Shown piece after piece: positions 36,324 through 48,799 of a stretch of 64,000 nucleotides of DNA. Below the pieces are notes generated by a model. It did not search any database. It had not been told where the DNA came from and saw only the letters and a list, made by a program, of their open reading frames with translations. The first letter of the stretch is position 1, and each line of letters starts with the position of its first letter. The position numbers and the translations under genes were made by a program. The stretch spans positions 24,935,729 through 24,999,728 of the forward strand of contig CM049314.1 of assembly GCA_026874595.1 (NCBI GenBank). The letters run 5' to 3'. The DNA comes from Sipunculus nudus (lineage: Eukaryota; Annelida; Sipuncula; Golfingiida; Sipunculidae).

Positions 36324-36969
36324 CATCATTATCGAATCGAAAGAACTTTTTGCTTATGTGAGAGTACTTATTAAAAAATTGAAGAATTTATCACAGATAC
36401 AGAATTTATTACATTTTTCACAAAAATATGCTGCGAATGCTGTGTTGAGTTGTTAACTAGAAACGCTTCCTTACCTGCTGGCTGTTCTCCTGTCCTCTGT
36501 AACGATGTCCTGTAATTAGACATATAAGCGATGCCATGTGCTATATTATTTCTAAGTAATTTGAACCCGTGTTGGAGTAATGAAGCCCGGCTAAATATGG
36601 ACCACCGGTAACCAGGGCAACTAAATAGTGGGGTTTACGTCCGTATCTCCGATGACTTGCGCAGTATTAGAATATATTTTTATTTTATATTTCCCCCTAA
36701 TTGGTTTTACTTGTGGAGGTTTAGGGCGCCACTCAATGAACAAGGTTAAAATTTGAAAAAGTATTCTGAATCACAAACGGGTATTTCTAATTCAACGGGA
36801 GATGCCACTGCCATTCCTTGGTATTAAGGCGTTACGGCTAATCGAAGAGCCGTGTCATTGAGCTGTAAAACTGTGTAGACATATGAAATTTCATTCTCCG
36901 CGTACATCTCTAGTTATGTGTGTGGTTTATGTCGTATGCAAGTGTCTATAATGTATATTACTACAATTG
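35958..36969. other. Intergenic with (TA)n at 36260-36321
   Basis: The TA run is nearly pure. A consensus-like minus-strand donor (CAGCAG then GTAAGGAAG) lies at 36474, unsupported otherwise. No gene seen. Confidence 0.4.
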
Positions 36970-37120
36970 GACTGAGAAGCGGATCAAAGGTTTGGGGGGG
37001 GGGGGGGTATACAAAATTTTGCGGCCTGAACCACCCCCCCCCCCACCCCTCTTCCGGACCTGAGGGCATTTTTTAAGGTTTTCCATTAGCCTTTTTCCTA
37101 AATTCTCGATACACCCCTAT
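36970..37120. mobile_element. MITE-like element, second copy
   Basis: Shares GCGGATCAAAGG, poly-G, GCGGCCTGAACC, poly-C, GACCTGAGG, TTTTTTAAGGTTTTCC and CCTAAATTC with the element at 20480-20685. It carries a 13-base G run and an 11-base C run close together. Confidence 0.55.
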
Positions 37121-37720
37121 TACTTTTCTTACGGAATCCCTCTGTGGCAACGCCTCGGAAATGACCGTTTACGCCTTGAACTGTCGGAAACGATGCCGAG
37201 TTTTTCCTAAGAGGGGGTCTCATTCTCATTTCCCAGATTATTTCACACCATGAGATATTTCACATTATTTTGCGAAGGGGCTTTTGCAGCCTCATTCACC
37301 ATAAACCATATGAAATACACAGAGGCAGGTTAATATACGCCAGTAGTCTAAACACCACCTCAGCCAAGGACATTTTACTTATTACTTTTTTTTTATTTTT
37401 GCCAAAAATTGCATCATGAGTCTTGACAAGGTTCACAAGCACACATAGAGGGTATGTTCGCAGTCTTCTTTCTGTGCAGCTTTAAATGCAAAATAAAATA
37501 GTCATAATCCTGTATTTGTTTGAAAATGTCATGTGATGATCTTGTTGCCGACTGAAATAACAGTTTAAAGCCCACGTGTAAGGCCAAAAAAGGGGGAAAG
37601 GTTCTTAGGCACCGCACGCGTCAATTTAACCTTAATTGATATTTTTATATTTCAATAGACGCCGGTTTAATACTTTTATTACGAAAAAAGGGAGGACATT
37701 TTTCTCTATTTTTGAGACCT
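37121..37720. other. Intergenic, no gene seen
   Basis: No convincing exon or repeat; short frames only. Confidence 0.4.
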
Positions 37721-38865
37721 CTTAAGATGCGGTCATCTGTTAACAGGGCACAAATTATAACAACTCGACCTAGAGTCTTCTCGGTTGACATGCAGGGAGG
37801 CCCATGAAAAGTCTCCTTGGAAACCTGAAATTAGGTCTCTGTTACCCATAAACTCTGAGCTATGGGGCTCCGAAGTACCCCCCAGAATAATGGAAAATTT
37901 GATACAAAAGCTCAAGTACCTGAACAACTATTGCATTAATCACCATGATTCTTTGCATGGATATTGATCATGGAATGTTTCATCAGTTTCTGCAGTCTGG
38001 TGGTGCCACCTGTATTTTTTCGATTTTTAGCTCAGCTGACTGAAAGTCATCTGAGCTATAGCGATTACCCTTTGTCCGGCATCAGTCCGGCCGTTAACAG
38101 GGCACAAATCGTAAACGTTAGACCTAGAACCTTCTAAATGTACATCCAGGGAGATCCTAGGCAAATCTCCTTGTTTCAGACCTGCAATGAAACTGTCATC
38201 TGTTAACAGGGTACAAATCGTAACCGCTGGACCTGGAATCTTCTATCTTGACATCAAGAAAGGTCCATTGAAAGTCTCTGTGGATACGTGAAATCAGGTC
38301 TCTGTTACCCATATCCTCCGAGCTATGGGGCTCGTAAATACCCCCTTAGAATAATTAAAAATGTGATAGAAAAGCTGCAGTATCTGAATAACTAATGTAC
38401 TGATGGCCATGATTTTTTGCATGCATATTGATCATGGAGTGTTTCATCAGTTCCTGCAGACTTGTGGCGCCACCCATATTTCTTTTTAATTTGTACGCAC
38501 TTTTTTCTCTTTTTTGAGACTTTCAAATAAAGCCTCTTCTTGTAACAGGGCACAAATCGTAACCACTTGACCTAGAATCTTTATACGTGACATTTAGGGA
38601 GGTCCATGAAAAGTCTTCATGGAAATTTGAAATTAGGTCTCTATTACCCATATCCTCTGAGCTATAGGGCTCGTAAATACCCCCAAGAATAATAAAAAAA
38701 TTGATACAAACAAAAGCTCCAGTATCTGAATAACTAATGCCTTGATAGCCATGATTCTTTGGATATATATTGATCATGGGGTGTTTCATCAGTTCCTGCA
38801 GACTGGTGGCACTACCTGTATTTTTTTCAAATTTTTACGCATTTTTCTTTCTATTTATGAGACCT
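37721..38865. repeat. Irregular tandem repeat, four to five units
   Basis: The phrase GTTAACAGGGCACAAAT (or close) occurs at 37739, 38093 and 38202, and as GTAACAGGGCACAAATCG at 38542. It is followed in full units by GACCTAGA, GGAGGCCCATGAAAAGTC, TTAGGTCTCTGTTACCCATA, GAGCTATGGGGCTC, GATCATGGAATGTTTCATCA and GGTGCCACC. Unit length is about 340 bases where complete. A reversed TTAGCTCAGCTGACTGAAAG motif sits between units at 38027. Noncoding. Confidence 0.88.
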
Positions 38866-38944
38866 TCAAATGAAGTTGTCATCTGTCCAAAAGCCCATTC
38901 CTTGAATTCAGCTGAGCGTCATGGCCCATGGGCCATTAGTTTAT

Positions 38945-39225
38945 CCTGGTGTTAACCAGGTTCCCGTGACCACTGCACCTGTTGGCCCAGGCTGTGTAAT
39001 CGTCCCCATTACTTGGCCATGCCACCGAGGAACCCTCATAAGGCGCACTCGTATGTGAGTGATGCACGGTCGTTGGGCACGACCTTCCTATTTAGCCTGC
39101 AGAGCGCTCACGCTGGGTAGGGACAGACCGTGAAAAATCTCACCGCCTTGGCTCAGATTCGAACTCACGATCTCCCGGTTTTCATCCCAAGGCCAAGGTC
39201 TTGTTTGCCGAGAGCCCTCCCTCGG
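38945..39225 (-). mobile_element. tRNA-derived SINE, copy 2
   Basis: On the minus strand: GAGATCGTGAGTTCGAATCT (B-box-like), AAGGCGGTGAGATTTTTCAC, GGTCTGTCCCTACCCAGC, GAGCGCTCTGCAGGC, GGAAGGTCGTGCCC, GAGTGCGCCTTATGAGGG, AAGTAATGGGGACGATTACA and GGGAACCTGGTTAACACC. The order matches copy 1 at 17795-18125 and the fragment at 24530-24605. This copy is the cleaner of the two. Confidence 0.8.
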
Positions 39226-40984
39226 AATCCCTCCCTCATTATTTCGTAATTATCTACGCTCCAAATCATATTATAAAATATAAAGGGTGACTAAAAATCC
39301 GCCACGTGTTTTGACGGGTAATATCTCAGGGATAAATCTTCCAATTCCATTGAAATCACTCATGGTGTAACATGTGGATATTAAATAAAGGTTTGAAAAT
39401 AATAAAGAAATCAGATGTATTTTTCCGAGTATCCTTGAATTCAAAATAGCATACCGCAAAAGGCAATCTCAGAGAACAATTAACTTATTTCTACCTGAGC
39501 TCAGTAGCGTCTCTTTCTTCCTCTTTCCTCTACATCTGAACACAGGTTTTTTTTTACGCAGAAATGTTTTTTTCTTCTGGATGTCTTTTAACAAAATTTC
39601 CTCCCACTACTAAGTGTCCTATTTTTAACTCCTGCTATTTAAAGTTTCCCCTCATACCTCTATAAACCTTCCCTATTACCAAAATCCGAAATTGCACACT
39701 CAATCGGATTACAATCAGGACTTTGATGCCAGGGGCGTGTCAGGGTAGTGCTGCAGGGAGGAATGCCCCCCATCCCTCTTCCAAGGCCGGCGTTGCATGA
39801 TATACTTTCCAGACAACATTTACCTATACTTATATACCTATACCTATATAAAAGGTACACATGAAAATGTTGGTAATGTATGTCATCTGGATTATCTGCT
39901 GTATATTTACTCATTTTCAATTTACATTTATGGAATGGCAATTTTTTTCTCCTTTTTATTCAATATTAATAATAATTCATTAATATTGCAATTCAAGGCA
40001 GATTTTTATCAGAATCTAAATTTTTCATCGATTTTAAACTCGACAGGCTTAAACATTTCTTATGTTACAAAATGAGAAATATAAATGAAATCGGCACATT
40101 TACAACCAAGTTATTATAAACGGAGCGCTTTTTTTCTGGGACACCCGATGTTAATTTCATTATATGAAAATATCTTTTGTTCAATTTTCAGAAGTTTATT
40201 ATTTATAATTTTTATTAGATTTGAACCATCACAACATTTATACCATTTTATTGAGGCAGTTGCCACCTGTGAAATCCCATATGATCTCATTATGGTATGC
40301 ATAATCGAAATATTGAGGAAACGTTATGAAACTATAAACTGATTCATGGAATTATCTAAAAATTGTAAAAATGTGTTTTTTTCCCCTAAAATGTGAAGCA
40401 GAACAAAGGTTTTTTGCCCCGTCGATTTAAAGGACATGTACCGCCAACTTCATGCAAGGCAAATTAACGTTTATATATAGGTCGAGCGGGATGTCACTGG
40501 TGATCGCTGGTGGTCACGAACATTTGCAGGAGGACTATCTGTCGTAAGGAGGTGTTGATCCTGAAAAAAAAAAAAAAAAAAAAAACCTTCCACTGGTATG
40601 GTCCTCTGGTAGTGGTAGCTTATCAGAAGTTGTCTTTGAACGAACACTGATTATCGTATGACCGTCTTACGACAGTCTTACCCAGTCGTAAGTAGTCACA
40701 TGCCCCTGTGTGTCCATCAGAATATTCTTTCAGACTTAGAATCGTATAGGATCTAATGTAAGATGACCTCAGGACAGTCCATCGTACGACCACATATGAC
40801 TAGTCAAAAGATAGTGATGGGTGGTTCACGCTGGTGGTAAGTAAAGTCGCAACGAGTCGTAGGTGATCACGGGTGGTCGTGCGATAGTCTTATCCCGATG
40901 TGACTGCATCTGTTTAATGCCGAATAGTCGCAGTCAAGCGCAGACCGTCTGTTTCTGTGACAATTCGAGGACGCACGGGATCGC
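39226..40984. other. Intergenic, no supported gene
   Basis: AGGGTGACTAAAAATCCGCC at 39283 resembles a mariner-type end, but no partner was found. A poly-A run lies at 40564-40586. Between 40600 and 40930 the words TCGTACGAC, GTCTTACGAC and GGTGATCACG recur, hinting at a decayed CpG-containing repeat. Confidence 0.35.
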
Positions 40985-41085
40985 GCAGCACAGGTGTGAC
41001 AGATCCCTAAGATGAAACAGAGGGCCTTGTTCTGAATTCCGATGACTTAACCACTGTACCACGTGACATCCCTGGGGTGGCGCAT
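40985..41085 (-). mobile_element. Possible tRNA-like SINE head
   Basis: The minus strand reads CACGTGGTACAGTGGTTAAG, an A-box-like word, followed by TCATCGGAATTCAGAACAAG. No clear B box follows, so the assignment is weak. Confidence 0.3.
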
Positions 41086-41689
41086 GTTGTCCTTTGGCAT
41101 TCCAGAGCTTCGCATAAACCTTATTGAACGCATATTTCCATACTGTCTTCTGTTCGTTAGTCATTCATGTTCCAGTAAGGTTTTCGCCTGCCTGGACATT
41201 GTCCCTTCCAATTTGAAATGTTGGATAAACTAAGGTCTGCAGTATTGGTATTTATCACATTGTCTCCTGTGATTTTAGTTCAAATTTGTTCAAATGAAAT
41301 GCAAGCCTACCTAGATTTTATCCCTTCCCATGTTGATGTTCGGATTAAGGAGACTTTACTGTATCAATATTGACCACATTATATTCTGTGATTTAAGTTC
41401 ACATCTAAGCAAATATTAAAAGATGATGCACACTCACCTGGCTGTTGTTCCTTCAACGTGAATATTTCCTTTGCAAAGCAAATAATATAGGATCTGCGAC
41501 ATCACTTTCAACGTAATTTCTTATCAGTCTCGAGCTTTCAGAGCCTCTAGCTTAATAAGGCGTATCTAAATGTGTCTTACCTTAAAAAAATCGTACGCCT
41601 TTTTAACAGATGTCAAATATAAACTAAATAATAAAAAGATATACACTCAGGATAAATCAATAAACAAAAACGTCACAGAAAGCGTGGCC

Positions 41690-41832
41690 ATTATATATAT
41701 ATATATATATATAATGGGGGGGGGGGTTTATTAGTATTCGCGCTGATCCGAGTCGTCACGTTCCGTTAGTTGGCCAGGCTTGTCATTTCAGTGGTGATGG
41801 TGGCGGGAGACATTAAAAGGTAAAAAGTTTAG

Positions 41833-41886
<54 letters not shown>
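41690..41886. repeat. Two (TA)n microsatellites
   Basis: TA runs at 41691-41713 and 41837-41885, with an 11-base G run at about 41716-41726 just after the first. Confidence 0.93.
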
Positions 41887-41888
<2 letters not shown>

Positions 41889-42195
41889 GAAATCAAAGGA
41901 AATAGACGTCACTGAAATCTTAGCAATTTGTATGTTTTGTTGAAGAAGAGAGATGAACAACATTTTATAAACCTTGTTTTAAATAAATGAACATTTCCGC
42001 AAATGTCAAGAAAGAAAGAAACACGTGATAAAACCCTTACGCCTGCAGCCAGGATTTACACTCTGCCCTCAGACTTGAGGAACGAGTGCGCTGACAACTA
42101 GCCAAGTCTTGCGAACGACGGAGCTATACTTTACCATAGAACAATGGAGCTAAGATATAGTCTTTTTTCGAAAAGGTAAAGGGGGATCATTAGAG

Positions 42196-42694
42196 TGTAA
42201 CATTCTTGCCCTTTGACCTGGACCTCAGTTGGTCATGCAGGGGTGGGGCATAAACACTGATTGTCAGTAAACATAGAGATGCCCCATAGCCAATCACAGG
42301 CAGCTAAGGACTTCGCCTTCTGCCCCTCAGAGATAAAACCCCCTTGCCCTGGCAATTCCGGTCTCTCTTGGATCATCGAGCAGTGGAACCCTATGCCTGC
42401 CCTCTGTGGCAGGCAGAGGGTATATGGCTTCTTTTTCACCTTGGGGTTGGTTTTACGACAATGTCGGCTACCCAGGTGAAGAGCCACCCACAACCAAAGA
42501 GCAGTCCTTTTATCTAGTCTGGTAAGTACCTTTCTGTTTCAATTATAAGTTTAGATAATAATATGCAGTCCTGATATTTTGAAGGTTTAGGCTTAAGTTT
42601 TATTCCAGTAAGAAAGTGTTATTTTATCTCTTTAAATTGTGCGAGTGCATGCTGCCCAAGCCCAATTTCCTCCCAGAATAAATAAGCAGCTACA
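42196..42694 (+). repeat. 5' LTR
   Basis: 499 bp, TG...CA ends. A TATA-like GATAAAA lies at 42332-42338, a consensus splice donor CTG/GTAAGTACC at about 42522, and AATAAA at 42677-42682, twelve bases before the LTR end. The frames inside it are not coding. Confidence 0.95.
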
Positions 42695-42696
42695 TC

Positions 42697-42709
42697 TGGC
42701 GAGCGATGC
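42697..42709 (+). other. Putative primer binding site
   Basis: TGGCGAGCGATGC, two bases downstream of the 5' LTR. The initial TGG fits pairing with a tRNA CCA end; I cannot name the tRNA. Confidence 0.6.
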
Positions 42710-45699
42710 TTTTTTAAGCTGTTATTAACAGCTAGGAGACGAATTCTGGTAAATAAATTGCTTATTTTGAGTTAATTCTGGGATTTTAGCATCAGTATAT
42801 ACTTATAAAAAGGGGCTTAGGTTGTAAAATTCTGCTAAATAAGTGATCTATTCAAATAGAAACATAGTAACAGCTTTAAAAATGCCTGAGTTTCATTTCT
42901 TAAGGAAAATTATTTTATTTTGTGCATTTATTACGTGAACCAGAATAGGGGATTTTTATAAATGTAGGCCCATCTCTGTTTAAAGAACAATGCGCATTAT
43001 TTTATTTGGAAAGGCTAGAACTACTTTAGATTACTATTGACAAACCATTATAGTAATTTGCCCTTCCTTGGCTATCAAGCGGCGTATACATTATAAAACA
43101 GTGTCTGCTTCAAAAATCAGCTGCAAAAATTCAAAATCATTGGTAGGTGTACAGTATTCCCACAGTATTGATCCTTTTATTTGTACAATTTACAGTTAAT
43201 ACTACGGTTATTGGGAATTTTCATTGTGGATAAACCAGTCATATTAGTTTTTCATTCTTATAAAATGAAAGCCGTAATATTATTATATTTCTAATTACCT
43301 CAGTCCTTGTTTGAAATTAAATCCCTCAGTGTTACACTTGAATTGCGTGTTCTCACTAGGTTATAGAACAAAAATAAAAAAAAAGTGTATAATAATTATT
43401 TATATACAAAAATGTGTGACTTTATAAGATGTAAAAGCAAGAGAAATAACATGTGCTTATGTACCATTGTGTGATGTGTGAAAAAACTGTGACACGCATC
43501 TTCTTATTACAATGGGCATAAGCTTAATCCGCAAATATTTAATGCCCCCCATGTAAACATGCAGCCAGGCAACTTGTGCCTGCAATTGTATATATGTCAT
43601 ATTTTACTTTTAATGAATTACCTTTTCTTTGCAAAATTAATCAGTTGATCAGATTTTATGTATATAACAACTTTCAGGACTTGATCTAAATTAGCTGGAT
43701 TATACTGAAATAAGAGTAACAGCTCAACCTTTCATTATACGTAGCTGTCTCCTTAATAAGAGTAACATAGCTTCTAGTTTGTACATATGTATAGATGCTG
43801 TAGAATGGAACAACTGTTACGTTATGCATGTACATATTGAATGAATACCACTGAACTGGTTATTGTGAATGTATTTTGATAGAAACATCAATTAAATATC
43901 TTATTATTCCATCTAGATTGTCAGTTCAAAATATTTTATAATCCTGATGTACATTCAAATGTTTTTGTAAAAACATGAAATTCAGTGATCTTTATGTTTA
44001 AACCAAATGGGTTTCTTGAATAAAGAAATTTAGCCAACATGCTGTTCTTTAAAACAAAGCTTTAAATCCTTAAATTACCGTACCTGGTACGTGGTCTATT
44101 GTTTGGCCAATTTTAAATTACAGAAAGGGCACAAACATCAGTATCCACTGCCTGGTAGATACATTTTAGTGTGTCATTCAAACAACTTGACCGATGGTCA
44201 AGTTTCATCCCCTGGTCACAGGTTATTGCATAATCCCCAGGTGTGTAAACATCACCATAGGGTTTCAAAGTTAGCTGTGTCTCACAGGGCCTGCTGGTAA
44301 TCCCATTATCTGGCAGGTCAGATTAATAATCCAGGTGCATTCTTTGCCCCATATGGGGTTATATCATACTGAGTAGGATAAGTTGAGATTTGCTATCAAC
44401 ACTTAAACTCTGTCGAAAGAGCCCAGACAAGTTACCTAACACACCACAAGTATTTAGATACACCTGTTACCTGGTGTGATGTCATGTGAACCCATGTCAT
44501 GTGTCATGTACCTTATACCCAACCTAAAAATTTGTACCTTTAACAATAATGTACAAGTAACCCACTTCAAATTATAATAATAATAAATCATAAAACTAGT
44601 AAACTAATTACACCAATAGAAATAACATTCAAATAAAATATTATTTAATAATTGGGCCTATCTTCCTGTTGGTCTCTCTTACATGTCCAACTGATATAAG
44701 CAGATACTTTTAAGGTGTTTAGCCCTTGCCTTTAGATAATCCTAATAACTTGTTACAATTAATAATGAATTATGATGTTAAAAAAAATATAACAATAAAA
44801 ACAGATCAGTACTTAATAATCTAGATCAATCTTTTAAATGAAAATTTAGTAATTCTCAGCGGATTACCTCTGAGGCATGCTCATATTTTATTTACACTTT
44901 GACTAAATTCATTTGTTGATTTTGGATTTTGTATTTGCATTTAACTTTAACATACATGTAGACTATTAGCTCAAAGCTATTTAAACTCTTCATAAACATT
45001 TTATTATTAATTACATTTGATTATAAAATTCTTTTTTTAAAATGAAATTTTTACAAACTTAGTCATTTCCAATGATAGTGAGTAACATTTATAACTCTAC
45101 TTGATTAGACAAATTCAAAAGTAAATAGTATGATACTTATCAATTTAATAAAGGCAGTTTATTCTGTCTGCCTCACATACTGCTGGACTTGATATGCATG
45201 AGTATAACTTTGAATTTCTCTGGTGAAATTAACTTCCTATAGGCTGGATGTAACATGTCTGACACGCGTGGAAGGTTTTTATTGGTATTCTATTTGCCTA
45301 GATCTCAGTATCTGGCATAGTACCATTTAATTCTGCCTCAACCTTGAGACATTTACTAGTTGCTTTTTAGGGTTAATATCCCGGCATAGTATGTGCTTTT
45401 CCTGGTTGAGTTTTTATTTAGTTTAGCATATAAGGGCATAAAATTTATACCAGTTGCCTTGGGTGATACCCGGCGTGGTTGTCCCTTCTTATGCAGTGTT
45501 TTATTGCTGGCAAGGTTCCCAGTCGCTTTTTTAGGAGATGTTCTCCGGCATGGAAACAATTTTTGCCTAGTGATATAGGTGTCTGACGTGGCTGCATGTC
45601 TGCCCTGTGGGTTTTGTGTGTCGCCTTGAGAGTTCTCGATTTTTGCAGGGTACCACCTTTCACCTAGAGTATTTTGTATCTGGTATGGTGGCGCCACTT

Positions 45700-45775
45700 G
45701 CATAGGATTGTACCTGTCATCATATCTAAACCTAGCTGCATAGGATTGTACCTGTCATCATATCTAAACCTAGCT
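45700..45775. repeat. 38-bp tandem duplication inside the LTR element
   Basis: Two identical units, each beginning GCATAGGATTGTACCTGTCA. Just upstream (45360-45700) looser repeats share words such as CCCGGCATAG, CCCGGCGTGG and CTCCGGCATGG. Confidence 0.9.
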
Positions 45776-46689
45776 ATAACATCAACCAGCATAAATTTTT
45801 CTCTCTTAAGTATTGGGAGTAATTAAAATAAATTAGACCAGCGTGCATACTTACCACACCAGTTAAACTGGCATCACTCATTTAGAAGCTTAACTTGTTT
45901 AATTAGGTTAATTTCAGTGAAATCCTATCAATAATATTAATAGGTGAGCAACACACCAAAATACTAAATAAGTTGAATCAATAAACGAATGAAATGAACA
46001 AATAAGCTGACTTAAAGTTTATGTCTACTCTATATTGCATTTGAGAGTAATGATATTTAAAATAAATAACAAACCAAATATACATTGCTTGATGGGTAAA
46101 ACTTTTTTTTGTTACCAAAATACATATTTCACTGCGGATTCGAGTTTAGAAACGTTAATGTTGTGGTGTAAATTTGAGTACTACAAACTAACTTAGCTAT
46201 TACACATAATCTGAATCTACAGATTTTAATAAGAAGAAATAGATAATGATAAAAATCAGAATGATAATATTCTTGATGATAAAATAATGATTTATAAAAA
46301 TATAAACAATAAACTGTAAAGGCTAGACACAGATTAAAAAGGAAATTCTCGTTATGCAAATAAACTAATGAATAGGTAACTAACCCTGATATCTAATTTG
46401 AATGTTATATTCATAGATACCTGTAGGGTAATAAATAACTTTGATGTTACAAATTCTTGGGCAGCACTGCTTACCATTTTCCCTCAATTAAAGTCATGTA
46501 TAGGTGTTGTATATTACAGGTAGACTTTCTTTAACTGATTAAAACTACTGTGCAATCATTGAATTATCTGGTAATATTATTTGATGTATTACTATGCTTA
46601 AGTTCACATGTAAATATATAAGGAGATCTTACATTTAGCGAGAAATCTCGCTGTTATTTGATTATTATTACTTGGTCAGTTGTAGTTCG

Positions 46690-47195
46690 TATTTTAGCCC
46701 AGTGAGAGGGCATATTTCAGCCGAGCGGGGCTTAAAAAAACCGTCTAGATTTTGAGGCCAAACAGGGCACAGAATAAATACTGTTTATGAAAAGCTTACC
46801 TGAGGGTAACGCATATACGTCTAAACACTGATCAGATGATGATACAGTGTGCGAGTGAATCTCGCTAGATAAGTCGACCAATGGACTTATTATTTCACCC
46901 CAGTGAGAGGGCATGTTTCGGCCGTGCGGGGCCTAAAATACCGTCTGTATTTTGAGGCCAAACAGGGCACAGAATAAATACTGTTTATGAAAAGCTTACC
47001 CGAGGGTAAAGCATATACGTCTAAACACTGATCAGATGATGATACAGTGTGCGAGCGAATCTCGCTGTATTAGTAGACCAGTGGTCGAAATATTAATTAG
47101 CCCAATGAGGGGGCATGTTTCAGCCAGACGGGGCTCTAAATAAATTCCGTTACAGTCGTGAGGCCTGACAGGGCACAAAGAAAATACTGTCCATT
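46690..47195. repeat. Threefold 200-bp tandem repeat inside the LTR element
   Basis: AGCCCAGTGAGAGGGCAT occurs at about 46695, a close form at about 46898 and AGCCCAATGAGGGGGCATG at about 47098, giving a period near 200. The first two units share GAGGCCAAACAGGGCACAG, AATACTGTTTATGAAAAGC, CTAAACACTGATCAGATGAT and GTGCGAGNGAATCTCGCT. The third is truncated and diverged. Confidence 0.88.
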
Positions 47196-48187
47196 AAATC
47201 TGATACGTTGGTGACTTTTGCCAATCTTGTATCTTCGGGCTATACAACTTTTGGGGACCATAGTTACCCCTAGTTTTATATACTCCATATAAAACGGAGA
47301 AATGAGCCCAGATTATGCCTATTGGAGGGTCCCTTTATGTAACCGCTGTCAATTTTATTTAATAATGTATAGTTGAAAACTTAGATCAAGTGTTTAACTG
47401 TTTTAATGTTTTACCAAGGGGCCGCTTATCATCATTCTTTATGTTTGATTATGTATAATTTTTTGTGAGAGCTATTTTTTTTAAATAGTCATGTCTAGGT
47501 TATTGCCGCAAAAATTATACTTGTGTCATAAGGACAGATACTGCGCTCTTGTATTTTATTTTCAGAGGCTCCATTTTCGCATGAACCAGTTGTCAGCCAT
47601 CAGTGCAGCCTTTCCAGTGTGGTCCGGCTCAGCTCTTCTGCTACAGCAAGCTGCAACCTGAGCCAACATTCCACTACAGCCAGATATTGGACGCTTTTTT
47701 AAATGCAGAACACCTTGAGTTAATACTGAGGCCTGTGGCGCCACCAACTGGACTGATATGTTATTAAATCCTTTATGGCCACCTGGCTCACTAATGGACT
47801 GTAACATGTAACAACTTATTGTACCTGGTGCATGTTGAATATCATTGATGTGTCTTTGAATGTTTTATATTGTTTTTGAATGTGCAATAAAAATTACACA
47901 ATCCCTGAACTTTCAAAACAACTATCAGACTGCAAAGTCCCTAAACACTGGGGGTACTGTGTGGGGAGAGAACACTCCCTACCCGGTGTTGTAGCATTGG
48001 ATAAACCTACCTCCCCCCTCCCAACATGGGAGTTAGGGGTTGTGTAGCCGGCTAACAGCCTATACACAGCCTGCCAGCCATGTTTTGGTCATACAACAAA
48101 CAAACAAAAACAATCCCTCCTTTCCAAAGGCTAGATATTATGACTGCTATTGCAAAATTTTCCACTGAAGTGTAAAATTTTCCCTAT

Positions 48188-48199
48188 AGGGGGGAAGGA
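48188..48199 (+). other. Polypurine tract
   Basis: AGGGGGGAAGGA lies directly before the 3' LTR, the expected site of plus-strand priming. Confidence 0.8.
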
Positions 48200-48698
48200 T
48201 GTAACATTCTTGCCCTTTGACCTGGACCTCAGTTGGTCATGCAGGGGTGGGGCATAAACACTGATTGACAGTAAACATAGAGATGCCCCATAGCCAATCA
48301 CAGGCAGCTAAGGACTTCGCCTTCTGCCCCTCAGAGATAAAACCCCCTTGCCCTGGCAATTCCGGTCTCTCTTGGATCATCGAGCAGTGGAACCCTATGC
48401 CTGCCCTCTGTGGCAGGCAGAGGGTATATGGCTTCTTTTTCACCTTGGGGTTGGTTTTACGACAATGTCGGCTACCCAGGTGAAGAGCCACCCACAACCA
48501 AAGAGCAGTCCTTTTATCTAGTCTGGTAAGTACCTTTCTGTTTCAATTATAAGTTTAGATAATAATATGCAGTCCTGATATTTTGAAGGTTTAGGCTTAA
48601 GTTTTATTCCAGTAAGAAAGTGTTATTTTATCTCTTTAAATTGTGCGAGTGCATGCTGCCCAAGCCCAATTTCCTCCCAGAATAAATAAGCAGCTACA
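48200..48698 (+). repeat. 3' LTR
   Basis: 499 bp, identical by eye to the 5' LTR except A at 48268. Followed by the AGAG target duplication. Confidence 0.95.
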
Positions 48699-48799
48699 AG
48701 AGGTTACTAAAGGAATAGCCGTGACTACACGACTCAGGAGGCATTTCAATTAAACTTATAGACGTATTTGATTCATGATACAAGTGTTGATGAAAATTG

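Larger units (their letters stand above)
42196..48698 (+). mobile_element. Full-length LTR retrotransposon without gag-pol (LARD-like)
   Basis: Two 499-bp direct repeats (42196-42694 and 48200-48698) start TGTAAC and end CTACA. They are flanked by a 4-base duplication AGAG (42192-42195 and 48699-48702). A primer-binding-like TGGCGAGCGATGC starts at 42697, two bases after the 5' LTR. A purine tract AGGGGGGAAGGA (48188-48199) abuts the 3' LTR. These parts fix a plus-strand orientation. The 5.5-kb interior has no frame above 115 codons and no gag, protease, RT, RNase H or integrase motif, so it must have been mobilised by another element. By eye the two LTRs differ at a single site (T at 42264, A at 48268), so the insertion is recent. 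Superfamily is unknown. Confidence 0.93.

Noticed and set aside
39275-39400. Mariner-like terminus AGGGTGACTAAAAATCCGCC
   Set aside because: No matching inverted end or TA duplication found nearby; the same holds for ATCGGGTGATTCAGAAAAAA at 57571.
42233-42493. 86- and 72-codon ORFs present twice, identical but for one or two residues
   Set aside because: They are inside the two LTRs; duplication comes from the LTR pair, not from a gene family.
45356-45703. 115-codon ORF in the LTR element interior
   Set aside because: No gag or pol motif, minus strand relative to the element, and overlapping imperfect repeats.
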